Notes: generated by a model from the letters alone, not told the origin. A stretch of DNA of 28,679 nucleotides from Coemansia sp. RSA 922 (GCA_027577415.1 JANBQS010000176.1:1-28679), one strand, 5' to 3'; numbered from the stretch's first letter, positions 18,989-27,405 are shown. Numbers and translations are program-made.

Positions 18989-19315
18989 TTACTTGCAAGC
19001 CTCCTGGAGGTAAGTAATAACATCGTTACGTTCCTTCTCCTTCTTGAAACCAGCAAAGGCCATCTTTGTTCCAGGGATATACTTCTTGGGGTTCTCCAAG
19101 TAGTCAAAGAGAGTTTGGTTATCCCAGACAACACCCTTGTCCCGGTTAGCGTCAGTGTATTGGTAGCCTTCGACCTTGCCCGATTGACGACCGAAAAGTC
19201 CGAATAGCTTGGGACCGACCTTGTTAGTACCAGTCTCCTCAACAGTGTGGCACTGTGCGCAACGAGTCTTGAAGAGCTTGGCTCCGTTTTTGGCGTCTCC
19301 GTTAGCAAAAGGCAT
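18989..19315 (-). CDS. CYC1: Cytochrome c
   Basis: The 108-residue protein is mitochondrial cytochrome c, the intermembrane-space electron carrier from complex III to complex IV. The heme attachment motif CAQCH lies at residues 19-23 (Cys19, Cys22, axial His23), and the second axial ligand Met85 sits in [24 protein letters not shown] and ENPKKYIPG are classic family segments, and the length is normal. There is no cleavable presequence, as expected. On the minus strand CTTTAG occurs two bases before the ATG and could be the acceptor of a leader intron, but I cannot confirm a donor. The ATG at 19315 is the first in frame giving the family N-terminus. The symbol follows the yeast orthologue. Confidence 0.97.
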   Translation of the reverse strand: MPFANGDAKNGAKLFKTRCAQCHTVEETGTNKVGPKLFGLFGRQSGKVEGYQYTDANRDKGVVWDNQTLFDYLENPKKYIPGTKMAFAGFKKEKERNDVITYLQEACK

Positions 19316-19539
19316 GTCTAAAGTGTGTAACCTTTACAAAAGAGTAGGAAAAAAAATTAAAGATAAGAAAAAAAAAAGTTGTATGGTGAAGAGAAAAGAG
19401 AGATCTTTTGATGATGAGAGAAGGGGGCTGATAGCTCTCCCCCAAAAAAAAAATGTCCATCATGTCCGTAAGCGTACACCAACCAATCATTTCACGTAAT
19501 GAAGCCCCATTTATTAAAGAGATTAGAGATAACAGTAGT

Positions 19540-20691
19540 CTAGCCAAGACGGGCCTTGCGGTACTCCGGCGGAGTGTCGGGAAGCATGGCCCACTCGCGC
19601 GAGCACTTTCCCCAGCTAGCGGCAGTAATAGTCTTCTCCCTATCATTCGGATCACAAGTGCACCTATTCTGCTTCCACACATCGCCAGTCGGACAATGCT
19701 GCCACCCTGGATGATAATACCCAATGTCATTAAACCAGTGGACCTCCTCCTTTTGCAAGAACAATGCGGCCGCAATAGAATGCACAGGAGCATCGCCCCA
19801 GCGCTCATAAAAGAAGCCACCCTCGCGATCCAAAAAGTCAAAGAACTTGGTATACTGCTCACTGCGATAAAAAGTCAGATCGGCGATTTCGAAGTTTGAC
19901 CAAAAGTGACAGCCATTGTACGTAGTCCCGTTATCGCGCGATACCCACCACAGAGAATTATGCTCAGGGATGAGCTGCGGATGAGTAGCCATGAATTTTT
20001 TGACAGAGTCCCAGAGCGTCGGTACAGTGTTCATTAGCTCGTAGATGCCGATGGTCCAACCGTACTTTATGTTGCGCTGCTTCATGTATAGGAACGGATC
20101 GTAGTTGATGTCGCAGAGGTACTGGACTCCAGGCTCCAATCTCCAGTAAAAGTCGAATTGCTGTAATAGCTCGTGCTTGTAAAACAATCCCGATTCGAAT
20201 CGACACATATGCCGGTAGCTCTCGTTTCCTCCGTACATGACCCCGTCCTTGTGCATCTTCTCGCGACTCTCCCGCGCCTTGTTCTGGTCGATGAAATCTG
20301 GGTATGACCAGTGCTCGGCCTCAATTTGGCCGTAATGTACGTCGGCGAGCGTCATCGACTGTGTCATGTTTTTGAACTCGTCGGTAAACGGCTGGTCGTT
20401 AAGGAATACATACGGGTAGTTGAAGCGGTGGTTGAAGCGGTCCTCCATGTGCTTTATCGAGTCGCGGAGTGAGCGCCAGTCTTGGTTACGAGCCAATATT
20501 ACGAAACACGCCTTGACTGGTTTAGGGTCTCCAGGTCGGTAGCTGACTCTCCGCTTGAAGGTCTGTAGACGCCCGCTGGCATTGATGTATTCAGTCGCAC
20601 TGTCGTAGTTTACATGCAGCAGGCCGAAGAGTCCAAGGATTGTCACGGCTATCAGCAGGTAGCGCACAAGCGGTCTTCGTAGAGTAAACAT
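19540..20691 (-). CDS. Alpha-1,2-mannosyltransferase, Kre2/Mnt1 family (GT15)
   Basis: The 383-residue protein is a type II Golgi membrane enzyme of family GT15 that adds alpha-1,2-mannose to O- and N-linked glycans from GDP-mannose. A short basic tail (MFTLRRPLVR) precedes the anchor YLLIAVTILGLFGLL and a short stem. The catalytic domain starts with ACFVILARNQDW and carries YWRLEPGVQYLCDI, YNGCHFWSNFEIADL (Glu268 corresponds to the conserved family glutamate proposed as nucleophile) and RWGDAPVHSIAAALF, and ends with HCP...NRCTCDP cysteines that may pair. The length fits Ktr/Kre2 proteins with a short stem. The frame is intact and uninterrupted. It complements the GT62 cluster 4 kb away in Golgi mannosylation. 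Which Kre2/Ktr member it equals cannot be told. Confidence 0.93.
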   Translation of the reverse strand: MFTLRRPLVRYLLIAVTILGLFGLLHVNYDSATEYINASGRLQTFKRRVSYRPGDPKPVKACFVILARNQDWRSLRDSIKHMEDRFNHRFNYPYVFLNDQPFTDEFKNMTQSMTLADVHYGQIEAEHWSYPDFIDQNKARESREKMHKDGVMYGGNESYRHMCRFESGLFYKHELLQQFDFYWRLEPGVQYLCDINYDPFLYMKQRNIKYGWTIGIYELMNTVPTLWDSVKKFMATHPQLIPEHNSLWWVSRDNGTTYNGCHFWSNFEIADLTFYRSEQYTKFFDFLDREGGFFYERWGDAPVHSIAAALFLQKEEVHWFNDIGYYHPGWQHCPTGDVWKQNRCTCDPNDREKTITAASWGKCSREWAMLPDTPPEYRKARLG

Positions 20692-21037
20692 ATAACGTTA
20701 TATGCGACGCGCACAGAATTATCCTTGCTTACAATGCCAATAAAAAAAAATGATACAAAAAAGTGAACGTGTAGATGCCAATGCCAAATAGTAAAAAAAA
20801 GCGAATAAAGGAATTGAAAAACGGCGTAGCGAAAGAGAAAAGAATGCTCATAGCAGCAAGAGCGAAAAACGGCCGAACGCTGTTCGATAAATGCTATTCC
20901 CCCACACATTTCGCGCATAGCCGTTCCTTTGCGGCTACTGCTCAGACCTGTGACGACTGCGCGCATTCCCTGGTCGCCAGCCTATTTTTGGACCCAGTCA
21001 ACGCCATTCTATACTTAGTAAAAGAAAAAAAACGAGG
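20692..21037. other. Intergenic region upstream of the GT15 gene
   Basis: About 350 bases between the GT15 start and the stop of the CorA-like gene, both on the minus strand. A-rich runs near 20745-20760 and 20795-20802 read as T-rich leader on the minus strand. No other feature seen. Confidence 0.45.
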
Positions 21038-22831
21038 TCACACTCTTTTTCGAAGGGCGGATTGCCAATGACCGTTGCCTTGTTGGCCCTGCTGCTGCCA
21101 GCGCTGTTTGAGCTGACGCTGCTGGCGTTTCAAAAAGGAAACATTCGTCAAACGCAGGGCCTCTGGCTTGCGCTCAAAGAACTGTATATACACGGAGTAT
21201 ATAAGAATGGCAGCCACGGCCCAGACCATCATGCCGAGCACAGTAAGCAAAAAGTCTTCGTCGGACGAATCCTCAGGCTGCAGCGTACCGGGCGTAGTAA
21301 TTCCGTTGAGGTTATCCAAATTGTACCACAGCTCGATAGGCAAGAACACCAGCGAGACTGAGATGAGGATGCGAAAGTACTGGTGGATCTCTCGCTGCGT
21401 CGATAGCAGCCGCAGTCGCTGTCGGTCCAATAGTATCGTATGCAATCGCGATAGCCGCTGCTCCGCCTTTTTGTATTGCTTGAGAATGGCCGATGCCTCA
21501 GAGTGCTGTCGCCACAGATCGTCCTCTGCGTATCCATGCGCGTCGCTCACAACGCCCTCCGCAGTTGGGCCCTGGCCACCACGCACACCCGACAGGCGTA
21601 GAATGCGGATGGCGGAGCACAGCTGGACAACTACAGCCTCGTTGGCCTGGCAGTGTCGCAGCAGCGCCAGGGCGACCTTGCGACAGCGCGCTATGACCGG
21701 AGTCCAGCTGGCAGCTTCCGCAGAGAGTGTCTGCACGGGGCGCGTCAAATCATGGTCCAAGCGGTCCGCATATCTCTCAATAACGCGTAGGCAGTCGCGC
21801 GTCGTCTTTACCCAGTGTACCATGAAATGCTCGACTATAGCCGAAGCCCCGATGCCGCGCAGCCGCTGACTGGGGCGCGCCAGCTCGCTCATCACGGCCT
21901 GGACGGTGCGGGAGGGCTCAGTGCGGAAGGTCAGTAGGACGGGGCCACGCGTCCACGCTTGCACTAGCCGGTAGCCGATCAGGTCGCGCGTACCCTGACT
22001 GAGGCGTTCAGAGATCCGGCTGAGCTTGTCAGCTAGCCTTGGCTGCTCGTCCTTGGCGTTCAGCAGCACCTCCTGCCACCACTGCTCGTACTCGGGGCCC
22101 CACCTCTGCAGTGCTGCCCGTGTGCGCTCCTTGTTTGCTATCACAGGCCGGTCCAGCAGCGCCAGCATCTCGCGCACTTGCTCACGCTGCACAGTCTCCA
22201 GCCCTGCCGCGTCTGTCTCATCCTCATTCATCTCCGTCTTTCGCCGCCACCGGCTCTTGCCCAAGTTCAGCCGGCTGCGCACCTGCGTAGCACTTGGCTG
22301 CAGCCATGGCGGCACTGGAATATACCCGCCAACCAAGGCCGCTGACGGCTGCTCGCTTTCTGTGGCGCTTTCTGTACGCCCCGCCCCTTCAAGTTGTTCG
22401 CATCCGTCGATTGTCCCATGCGAAATATACTGTTTGGCACTCGCGCCCGTAGCCGTTGTCTCGGCCCAGCACAAGTACAGTGACATGTCTGCTACCGAGC
22501 ACTCTGTGCTTGGCATCTTGCCAGCTCTGACGCTCAGCAAGTGGCGAACCGTGGTGCTGTCAATGTCGAATATGCAAGCTAGCGCGTAAATGTCATCTTC
22601 AGTCGCCGACTGTACGTCTATCCAGATACAACTGACCTGTGGCTGTATTCGTGGCGGTCTGTGAAGCCAGTGTACTTTGAGCTGTTGCTGCTGCTGCTCC
22701 CACTCTGAAACCACCTGTTCAACCAATTGCTCGAGGCTCAGGCCGTCTATGCCCAGTCCCTTCACGCTGTCGGCTGTGGCCATCCCCACTCCAGGCACGC
22801 AGACTGCATACTTTGACGACGAGGAAGCCAT
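21038..22831 (-). CDS. CorA-like two-helix membrane protein lacking the GMN motif
   Basis: The 597-residue protein resembles CorA-type Mg2+ transporters in layout. An N-terminal domain contains the CorA-like string CIWIDVQSATEDDIYALACIF (residues 68-88) and DSTTVRHLLS. A long, mostly helical, Arg/Gln-rich middle follows, then two C-terminal hydrophobic helices at about 485-504 and 527-552, and a basic, Gln-rich tail. In canonical CorA proteins the first helix ends in the selectivity motif GMN; here the corresponding place reads LDNLNG, so the motif is absent. A poly-Gln stretch lies at 46-50. The gene is GC-rich compared with its right-hand neighbours. I chose the ATG at 22831; the codon before it is TTG. 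Mg2+ or Zn2+ transport is a family expectation only. CorA relatives without GMN exist in fungi and their substrates are mostly unknown. Confidence 0.72.
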   Translation of the reverse strand: MASSSSKYAVCVPGVGMATADSVKGLGIDGLSLEQLVEQVVSEWEQQQQQLKVHWLHRPPRIQPQVSCIWIDVQSATEDDIYALACIFDIDSTTVRHLLSVRAGKMPSTECSVADMSLYLCWAETTATGASAKQYISHGTIDGCEQLEGAGRTESATESEQPSAALVGGYIPVPPWLQPSATQVRSRLNLGKSRWRRKTEMNEDETDAAGLETVQREQVREMLALLDRPVIANKERTRAALQRWGPEYEQWWQEVLLNAKDEQPRLADKLSRISERLSQGTRDLIGYRLVQAWTRGPVLLTFRTEPSRTVQAVMSELARPSQRLRGIGASAIVEHFMVHWVKTTRDCLRVIERYADRLDHDLTRPVQTLSAEAASWTPVIARCRKVALALLRHCQANEAVVVQLCSAIRILRLSGVRGGQGPTAEGVVSDAHGYAEDDLWRQHSEASAILKQYKKAEQRLSRLHTILLDRQRLRLLSTQREIHQYFRILISVSLVFLPIELWYNLDNLNGITTPGTLQPEDSSDEDFLLTVLGMMVWAVAAILIYSVYIQFFERKPEALRLTNVSFLKRQQRQLKQRWQQQGQQGNGHWQSALRKRV

Positions 22832-23054
22832 CAAATACGACGACTCCTTTCCAATTAAGCAAACCCCGAATGCGCACGGTCTGCGCGCTTTATTTGTTCA
22901 AATGAAGCAAAGTACAGGAGGCAATATAGTACACACGCTAACAGAAATAATAATAATAAAAATACAAGGTGAATTTGGCGAGAGTTGGTGCAGACGACGC
23001 CTCTCGCGTCAAAGCTAATAGCATGGATTACATGGTAGCTGGCAGATTAGCCTG

Positions 23055-23073
23055 TCGATCAATAGTTGATCGA
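23055..23073. repeat. 8-bp inverted repeat with 3-bp spacer
   Basis: TCGATCAA and its exact reverse complement TTGATCGA are separated by TAG. It could be a binding site for a dimeric factor or a chance palindrome. Confidence 0.6.
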
Positions 23074-23454
23074 TATCCGCTATTTTTTTGGTGCTCACAC
23101 TCTCTAGCTAGAGCCAGCGAGACTTTATGATGGCACCTGATAGGAAGAGCAAGAAGGACGGCTGCCCGAGTAGGGGGTTTCAAAGAAAGCAAAAAGCAAA
23201 TCAGAGAAACATTTTCCTACAGTCACAAGCTCGTTCGAAAAGCCCTCTCTTGGCGAACCAAAAATATGTTGCCTAATTAGCACGTGTTGGCATGTGAGGA
23301 TTTTGGGAGGCAGTTCTTTTGCTCAAAGAAAATATTTGGCCAAGCTGCCTATGATGGCTTTTGCCCTTTTTGCCTTTGCTCCTTTGCCCAGGCTTTTAGA
23401 GCAACAGTCTCAGCGCTTTCATCCCAAGAAACCACCTCCATCTTTGGAAAGGGG

Positions 23455-23513
23455 GCGTTGACTGGGGAGAAGCGCAGGGCAAGCTGCCTTTCAAAATCCG
23501 ATATTATAAAAAG
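23455..23513 (+). promoter_or_regulatory. Core promoter of array gene A
   Basis: GCGTTGACTG at 23455-23464 is followed by TATAAAAAG at 23505-23513, 50 bases further, and the ATG lies 142 bases after the TATA start. The two upstream boxes found before genes B to E are not clear here. Confidence 0.65.
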
Positions 23514-23646
23514 ACCGCCTTGCTTCTGCCCCCCTTTTTTCAATAAATTTATTTCTTCCATCACCACTTGCATCACATCTATTTTCTTCCACTTTTTTCT
23601 CTAGCACTTACGGAAACCTCTCACCAGCACCAGAAACTACTCCAAT

Positions 23647-23997
23647 ATGCCAGGAATTTCCAAGAGCGAAGAAATTGTTGTCTACTCAAAAGATGATATT
23701 CTCCTTAAGCAATTTAGTGATTTACTTCAAGGTGTAGTTCATTCTATGATAGAGATAAAGTTGGTGAATCTTAATGACGTAAAATTCAGTGGGTGCAAAG
23801 TCCAAGCTAATGACGTTTATATTGTGTACTACTTGGACAAAAAAGTGCATGCCCATGATGGTCTTACAAAACATCTACAGGATTTTTGCTTTACACAAGA
23901 TGAAGATGCTGGCTATGACATTCTTTATGACCGCGATGGAATTCCTAATAAATATAACGAGTTTATCAAAGTTGAAACCATTGCCACCATTTCATAG
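23647..23997 (+). CDS. Array protein A, unrecognised small-protein family (116 aa)
   Basis: First of five tandem paralogues; I do not recognise the family. The protein starts MPGISKSEE, has a hydrophobic strand VVYSK (residues 11-15), an amphipathic helix, a central strand DVYIVYY (56-62) followed by LDKK, a second helix, and DILYDRDG (91-98) where other members have CDG. It ends near TIATIS. There is no signal peptide or membrane helix, so it is probably intracellular. The alternating strand/helix pattern suggests a small alpha/beta fold (inference). It is 1055 bases from the next member, same strand. It shares the GCGTTGACTG box and TATA but not the distal boxes, so its promoter is the most divergent together with that of E. 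Confidence 0.8.
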   Translation: MPGISKSEEIVVYSKDDILLKQFSDLLQGVVHSMIEIKLVNLNDVKFSGCKVQANDVYIVYYLDKKVHAHDGLTKHLQDFCFTQDEDAGYDILYDRDGIPNKYNEFIKVETIATIS

Positions 23998-24364
23998 ATA
24001 CCTAGTGCAGACGCTTAAAAGCTTTTGTTACTATTGGTACAATAATAGCATACAAAACACTTTTTTTTTAGCTCATTAGACAAAGGTATGTTTAGTGTTA
24101 TAGAGTACTCTTAAATAAACCAATTGAACACACCTTACTTGAATGCACTAAACAATTCAGTGTAAAGGCAAGGAAATAGCGACTCCGTCTATGAACATAG
24201 CTCGCTTTACGAGAAATAAATGAGTCGTTTGCACTATAGCACTATAGCACTTGTTGTTTTGAAAACAGCGCAACCCGACATATCATGGAATAGAGAGAAA
24301 GTGCTTTTCTAAAAGGGAACATGGGTTCAAGAACTTTCAGGCAGAATTTTTTTAGCCAGTCGAA
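23998..24364. other. Spacer between array genes A and B
   Basis: AT-rich 3' region of gene A. It begins with a segment like CAGACGCTTAAAAGC that is also found just after gene B, showing shared ancestry of the two units. GCACTATA is repeated two and a half times at 24231-24250. No gene seen. Confidence 0.5.
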
Positions 24365-24583
24365 GGTGGTGAGACTTTTGCCTGAAGCCGCAATCCCGCT
24401 GGATGATTGCATCACCACAGGCAATCAAGTGTAAACGTGGGCTCTCTCGCCTTTGTATTTTCTTTTAAACCATGACTGGAGAGAGATTTTAAAAGAGCAG
24501 GTCAGTGCCTCCGATTAGAAAGAAAAAGGATCGTTGACTGGGAGAGAACAAAGGTACGCTGATTTTACCGAGGCATAGAAATA
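24365..24583 (+). promoter_or_regulatory. Promoter cassette of array gene B
   Basis: Box 1 is GTGAGACTTTTGCC (within 24365-24382), box 2 is AAACGTGGGCTC (24433-24444), box 3 is CGTTGACTG (24532-24540), and a TATA-like GCATAGAAATA follows at 24573-24583. The spacing box 1 to box 2 is about 51 bases, as in the other cassettes. Between boxes 2 and 3 there is about 24 bases more than in C and D. Confidence 0.7.
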
Positions 24584-24701
24584 CACTCCCTCCCTCCTTG
24601 CCGCCTCTTTTTTTCAACTGCCTCTCCATCGCATTATTCTTCTATTTCTCTCTCTATATTTTTTTTTGGACAAACACGCACCATCGCACAGAAAAGACAA
24701 T

Positions 24702-25088
24702 ATGCCAGGAAATACTGCTAGTGGTAGCGCGAGTGAATCCGGACAAGTGCAAGTGGTTGTCTACTCAAAGAATATACATACGTTGTTCCAGGCAATGCGC
24801 GAGGTTACTACTCCTGGCCTAGTTCCTATCACTGTTAACCTTAGTACTCCAGAGCATAGCTCATGCAGTGCTAAGGGTAGAGACGTTTATGTCGTGTACT
24901 ATAAAAACAAGAAGGCTATTTTTGAGATTCCTGGAGCACTTAGGAGATGTCTAGATGATTATAGTGACAAGTACAGTCATTTTGGAGTGTACTACTGCTG
25001 CGATGGGAATGGGGAAAAGGCATTTGACAAATTTCTCGAAGATCCAAAGTACAGTGATATTTCTTGGTTGAAACCTGCAGACGCTTAA
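24702..25088 (+). CDS. Array protein B, unrecognised small-protein family (128 aa)
   Basis: Second member. The start at 24702 gives MPGNTASG, matching the MPG starts of A and D; an upstream in-frame TTG at 24666 is not the start. A Ser/Gly/Glu-rich N-terminus (1-15) precedes VVVYSK (18-23), then ITVNLSTPEH, the central DVYVVYYKNKK (61-71), a helix IPGALRRCLDDY, VYYCCDG (97-102) and FLEDP (111-115). NLST and FLEDP segments are shared with D, making B and D the closest pair in protein sequence even though C lies between them. No signal peptide or membrane segment is present. A T/C-rich leader and GGACAAACACGCAC precede the ATG, as in C and D. Function unknown. Confidence 0.82.
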   Translation: MPGNTASGSASESGQVQVVVYSKNIHTLFQAMREVTTPGLVPITVNLSTPEHSSCSAKGRDVYVVYYKNKKAIFEIPGALRRCLDDYSDKYSHFGVYYCCDGNGEKAFDKFLEDPKYSDISWLKPADA

Positions 25089-25214
25089 AAGCCCTTGCTA
25101 GTGATATGTCAAGAGTGAGACAAACAGTTAACCATAAAGACATCAAGTACTATTTTTTTTTTTTTGCTCCTTGAATAATTACATATTTAAACAGCTCTTA
25201 GTGTTGAATAATTA

Positions 25215-25237
25215 TTGAATAAACTTGTGAACATGTT
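25215..25237 (+). terminator. Conserved 3' element of array gene B
   Basis: The string TTGAATAAACTTGTGAACATG followed by TT, containing AATAAA, lies 127 bases after the gene B stop and recurs after genes C and D. It is probably the polyadenylation region. Confidence 0.6.
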
Positions 25238-25375
25238 TCTCCGCCCGCCCGAAGCATCTTCTACTACGTGATCAAAACATGAACTAGGTTTGAGTGACGT
25301 CGCCTTACGTTAAAGGTGAGCAAATATGAGATCACCTCTCTAAGAAGTGCAATCACGCCATCTTACAAGCTCTTT

Positions 25376-25571
25376 CAAAGGCGAGACTTTTGCTTTGGCT
25401 TAAATCAAGCTGAAAGAATTGAATCACCCCACCCAATAGAGTGAAAACGTGGGCTCTTTTGCCTTTCAATTTGCTTTGAGGAATGACTGGGGTGTTTCTC
25501 TGATTGCGAGAGATAGGTGCGTTGACTGAATGAAATCGAGAGTGCGCTGGTTTTAGCCGATGCATAAAAAG
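25376..25571 (+). promoter_or_regulatory. Promoter cassette of array gene C
   Basis: CAAAGGCGAGACTTTTGC (25376-25393), AAACGTGGGCTC (25445-25456), GCGTTGACTG (25519-25528) and GCATAAAAAG (25562-25571). The whole stretch aligns without gaps to the gene D cassette with about a dozen differences. Confidence 0.75.
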
Positions 25572-25671
25572 ACTAGCTCCCAGCCCTAGTCTCTCTTTTC
25601 CCTCTTTTTTTCTCTCTCTCATCTTTATATTTGCTCTAATTTTCTAGGACAAACACAAACACGGTTACAAA

Positions 25672-26052
25672 ATGTTCAACGGTATGGATGATCTTTCTGA
25701 TAGTGGTAGTTCGAGTAAACGTATACAAAGGCAAGTGGTTGTCTATTCGAGGAGTGATGAGAGATTGTTAGAGATAAAGAGTTGTATTTATACCAGTACC
25801 GCTGTGAGGGCCACCACTATACATCTTAAGACCCCTGAGAATGACTCGTATGGTGTTGAGGGTGAAGATGTTTATGTTGTGTACTATGTTGACAAAAAGC
25901 CTGAACACGTTCTGCCCACGAGGCTAAGGGATTGTCTGGATAAGGCTAGTGATACTAAAGCCAATAGTTATGAATTGCTTTATGCCTGTGATGGGATTGC
26001 CAATAAATATGACAATTTCATCGAAAAACTCGGATACGCAGGTATTTCATGA
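25672..26052 (+). CDS. Array protein C, unrecognised small-protein family (126 aa)
   Basis: Third member, starting MFNGMDDLSD instead of MPG. The N-terminal 20 residues are Ser/Asp-rich. The family core follows: VVVYSR (22-27), TIHLKTPEND, DVYVVYYVDKK (66-76), a helix LPTRLRDCLDKAS, ELLYACDG (101-108) and the end NFIEKLGYAGIS, which resembles A (GIxNKYxxFI is shared by A and C). So C groups with A in its C-terminal half, while its promoter is nearly identical to that of D. No signal peptide or membrane helix. The leader is T/C-rich and ends TTTTCTAGGACAAACAC before the ATG; the CTAG could be a splice acceptor, but B lacks it. Function unknown. Confidence 0.82.
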   Translation: MFNGMDDLSDSGSSSKRIQRQVVVYSRSDERLLEIKSCIYTSTAVRATTIHLKTPENDSYGVEGEDVYVVYYVDKKPEHVLPTRLRDCLDKASDTKANSYELLYACDGIANKYDNFIEKLGYAGIS

Positions 26053-26202
26053 ATGTTAAATGCACATGCTTTCAAGCCCCTTGCTAGTGGCATGTCAAGA
26101 GTGAAACAGAAATCAATCAGTAAAATCTCAAGTACTAGTTTTTATATTTTTGTTCCTTTGAAAAAAATACATGTTTCAACAACTGTTAGTGCCAAATGCT
26201 TA

Positions 26203-26225
26203 TTGAACAAACTTGTAAATATGTT
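26203..26225 (+). terminator. Conserved 3' element of array gene C
   Basis: TTGAACAAACTTGTAAATATG followed by TT, 151 bases after the stop, is the counterpart of the elements after B and D, with AATAAA changed to AACAAA. Confidence 0.5.
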
Positions 26226-26361
26226 CTTCCACTTGTTTAGCGCCTCATATACTACATCCTCAAACAAATGGACAACTTCCGAGTTGCTTTACCTTTCGTT
26301 AGAGGCAATCCAGAGCCAGCTCGTTATTCCGAGCGCAATCACGCCATTCTCTAAGCTCTTT

Positions 26362-26557
26362 CAAAGGCGAGACTTTTGCTTTGGCCTAAATCAAGCTGAA
26401 AGAATTGAATCACTCCACCCAATAGAGTGAAAACGTGGGCTCTTTTGCCTTTCAATTTGCTTTGAAGAATGATTGGGATGTTTCTCTGATTGCGAGAGAT
26501 AGGTGCGTTGACTGAACGAAATCGAGAGTGCGCCGATTTTAGCCGACGCATAAAAAG
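26362..26557 (+). promoter_or_regulatory. Promoter cassette of array gene D
   Basis: CAAAGGCGAGACTTTTGC (26362-26379), AAACGTGGGCTC (26431-26442), GCGTTGACTG (26505-26514) and GCATAAAAAG (26548-26557), with identical spacings to the gene C cassette (52, 63 and 34 bases between box ends and starts). Confidence 0.75.
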
Positions 26558-26679
26558 ATCAGCCCCCAGCCCTAGTCTCTTTTTTTCCCTCTTTTCTCTC
26601 TCTCTCTCTCATTCATCTTCTGTTTTCTCTACCTTTTATTTTATTTTTCTAGGACAAAAAACACGCACGTAAAACAAAA

Positions 26680-27066
26680 ATGCCAGGAATTAATGCTAGT
26701 GTTAGTGCGAATGGAGAAGGCCAAAAGCTAGTTATTGTCTACTCAAAAAGTGGATCACTATTGAAGATGGCTGAAGATTTGATTTTTGAAGCTACAAAAA
26801 TTACTACTAAGCCATTAAATCTTAGTACTCTAGAGAAAATTCCTGATAATATTGGGAGTAGAGATGTTTATGTTGTGTACTATGTTGGCAATAAGGCTAT
26901 ACTTGAGATGCCCAGTGCTCTCAGGGAATGTCTAACAGACAAACTTGATTACATAGATTTCTCTGAGGATAAAAGTGTGAAGGATATTAAATTGTTCTTC
27001 TGCTGCGATGGAAAAAATGAATTTAACGTTTTTCTCGAGGATCCCAGGTTTCATACTATTCAATGA
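26680..27066 (+). CDS. Array protein D, unrecognised small-protein family (128 aa)
   Basis: Fourth member, starting MPGINASVSA. The core has LVIVYSKSG (17-25), an amphipathic helix, LNLSTLEKI (compare B), DVYVVYY (62-68), a helix MPSALRECLTDK, IKLFFCCDG (103-111) and FLEDPRF (118-124). A six-residue acidic/lysine insertion (about 95-101) before the CCDG strand is longer than in B. The protein is neutral to acidic, with no signal peptide or membrane helix. It is closest to B in the C-terminal half. The start ATG has an AAAACAAAA context. The promoter is a near copy of that of gene C. Function unknown. Confidence 0.82.
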   Translation: MPGINASVSANGEGQKLVIVYSKSGSLLKMAEDLIFEATKITTKPLNLSTLEKIPDNIGSRDVYVVYYVGNKAILEMPSALRECLTDKLDYIDFSEDKSVKDIKLFFCCDGKNEFNVFLEDPRFHTIQ

Positions 27067-27208
27067 ATGTGAACTGCAGGCATCTCAAAGCCCTTAGCAA
27101 CAAAAAGTTTTGAGGGCAAGCTTAATCAACAATAAATATCTCTAGTACTAGGTCGTTTACTTTTTTTTATAATATATGTCTAAACAGCCGTTAACAATGA
27201 AATACATG

Positions 27209-27231
27209 TTGAATAAACTTGTGAACATGTT
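27209..27231 (+). terminator. Conserved 3' element of array gene D
   Basis: The same string as after gene B (TTGAATAAACTTGTGAACATG followed by TT), 143 bases after the stop and identical over all 23 positions to the gene B element. Confidence 0.6.
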
Positions 27232-27405
27232 CTTCTACTTGTTCTGAACATCAACTACATGCTCAAAATATGGACTTTGCTTGAGCTGCATCACCTTACG
27301 CTCAAAAAGTGACCCAGCCTGAGGTCATATTTCTGAGCAGTACAATCACGCCATTCTCCAAGCGCTTTTTTTTTTTTTAATCGAGCTCCCCCTTTTTTTG
27401 CCACA

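Larger units (their letters stand above)
22832..23646. other. Intergenic region with promoter of array gene A
   Basis: About 800 bases between the CorA-like gene and the first array gene. The left part serves the CorA-like gene. The right part (about 23300-23640) is rich in TTTTGCC-type strings and contains the GCGTTGACTG box and TATA box of gene A. A short open frame at 23284-23604 overlaps this promoter and I do not regard it as a gene. Confidence 0.5.

Noticed and set aside
19302..19862. 186-codon minus-strand frame overlapping the GT15 gene
   Set aside because: It lies in another frame of the intact mannosyltransferase and has no recognisable domain.
21168..21869. 233-codon plus-strand frame opposite the CorA-like gene
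   Set aside because: It is the antisense shadow of a GC-rich coding gene, rich in Ser/Arg, with no domain.
23284..23604. 106-codon frame just upstream of array gene A
   Set aside because: It spans the TATA box and leader of gene A, is Phe/Cys-rich by composition, and has no similarity to the array proteins.
25640..25671. Possible leader-intron acceptor TTTTCTAG before array genes C and D
   Set aside because: Gene B has the same GGACAAACAC leader without an AG acceptor, and no matching donor is obvious, so a common 5'-UTR intron is not supported.
25353..26551. Conserved minus-strand open frames in the promoters of array genes C and D (89 and 66 codons, sharing KLKGKRAHVFTLLGGVIQFFQLDL)
   Set aside because: The similarity is explained by the near-identical promoter DNA of the two units. 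The frames cover the promoter boxes and lack counterparts of similar length in A, B and E.
25376..26590. Repeat-induced point mutation as the cause of the transition-only differences between C and D promoters
   Set aside because: Differences run in both directions, several are CpG/TpG changes rather than the CpA bias expected for RIP, identity is about 95%, and the coding frames are intact.
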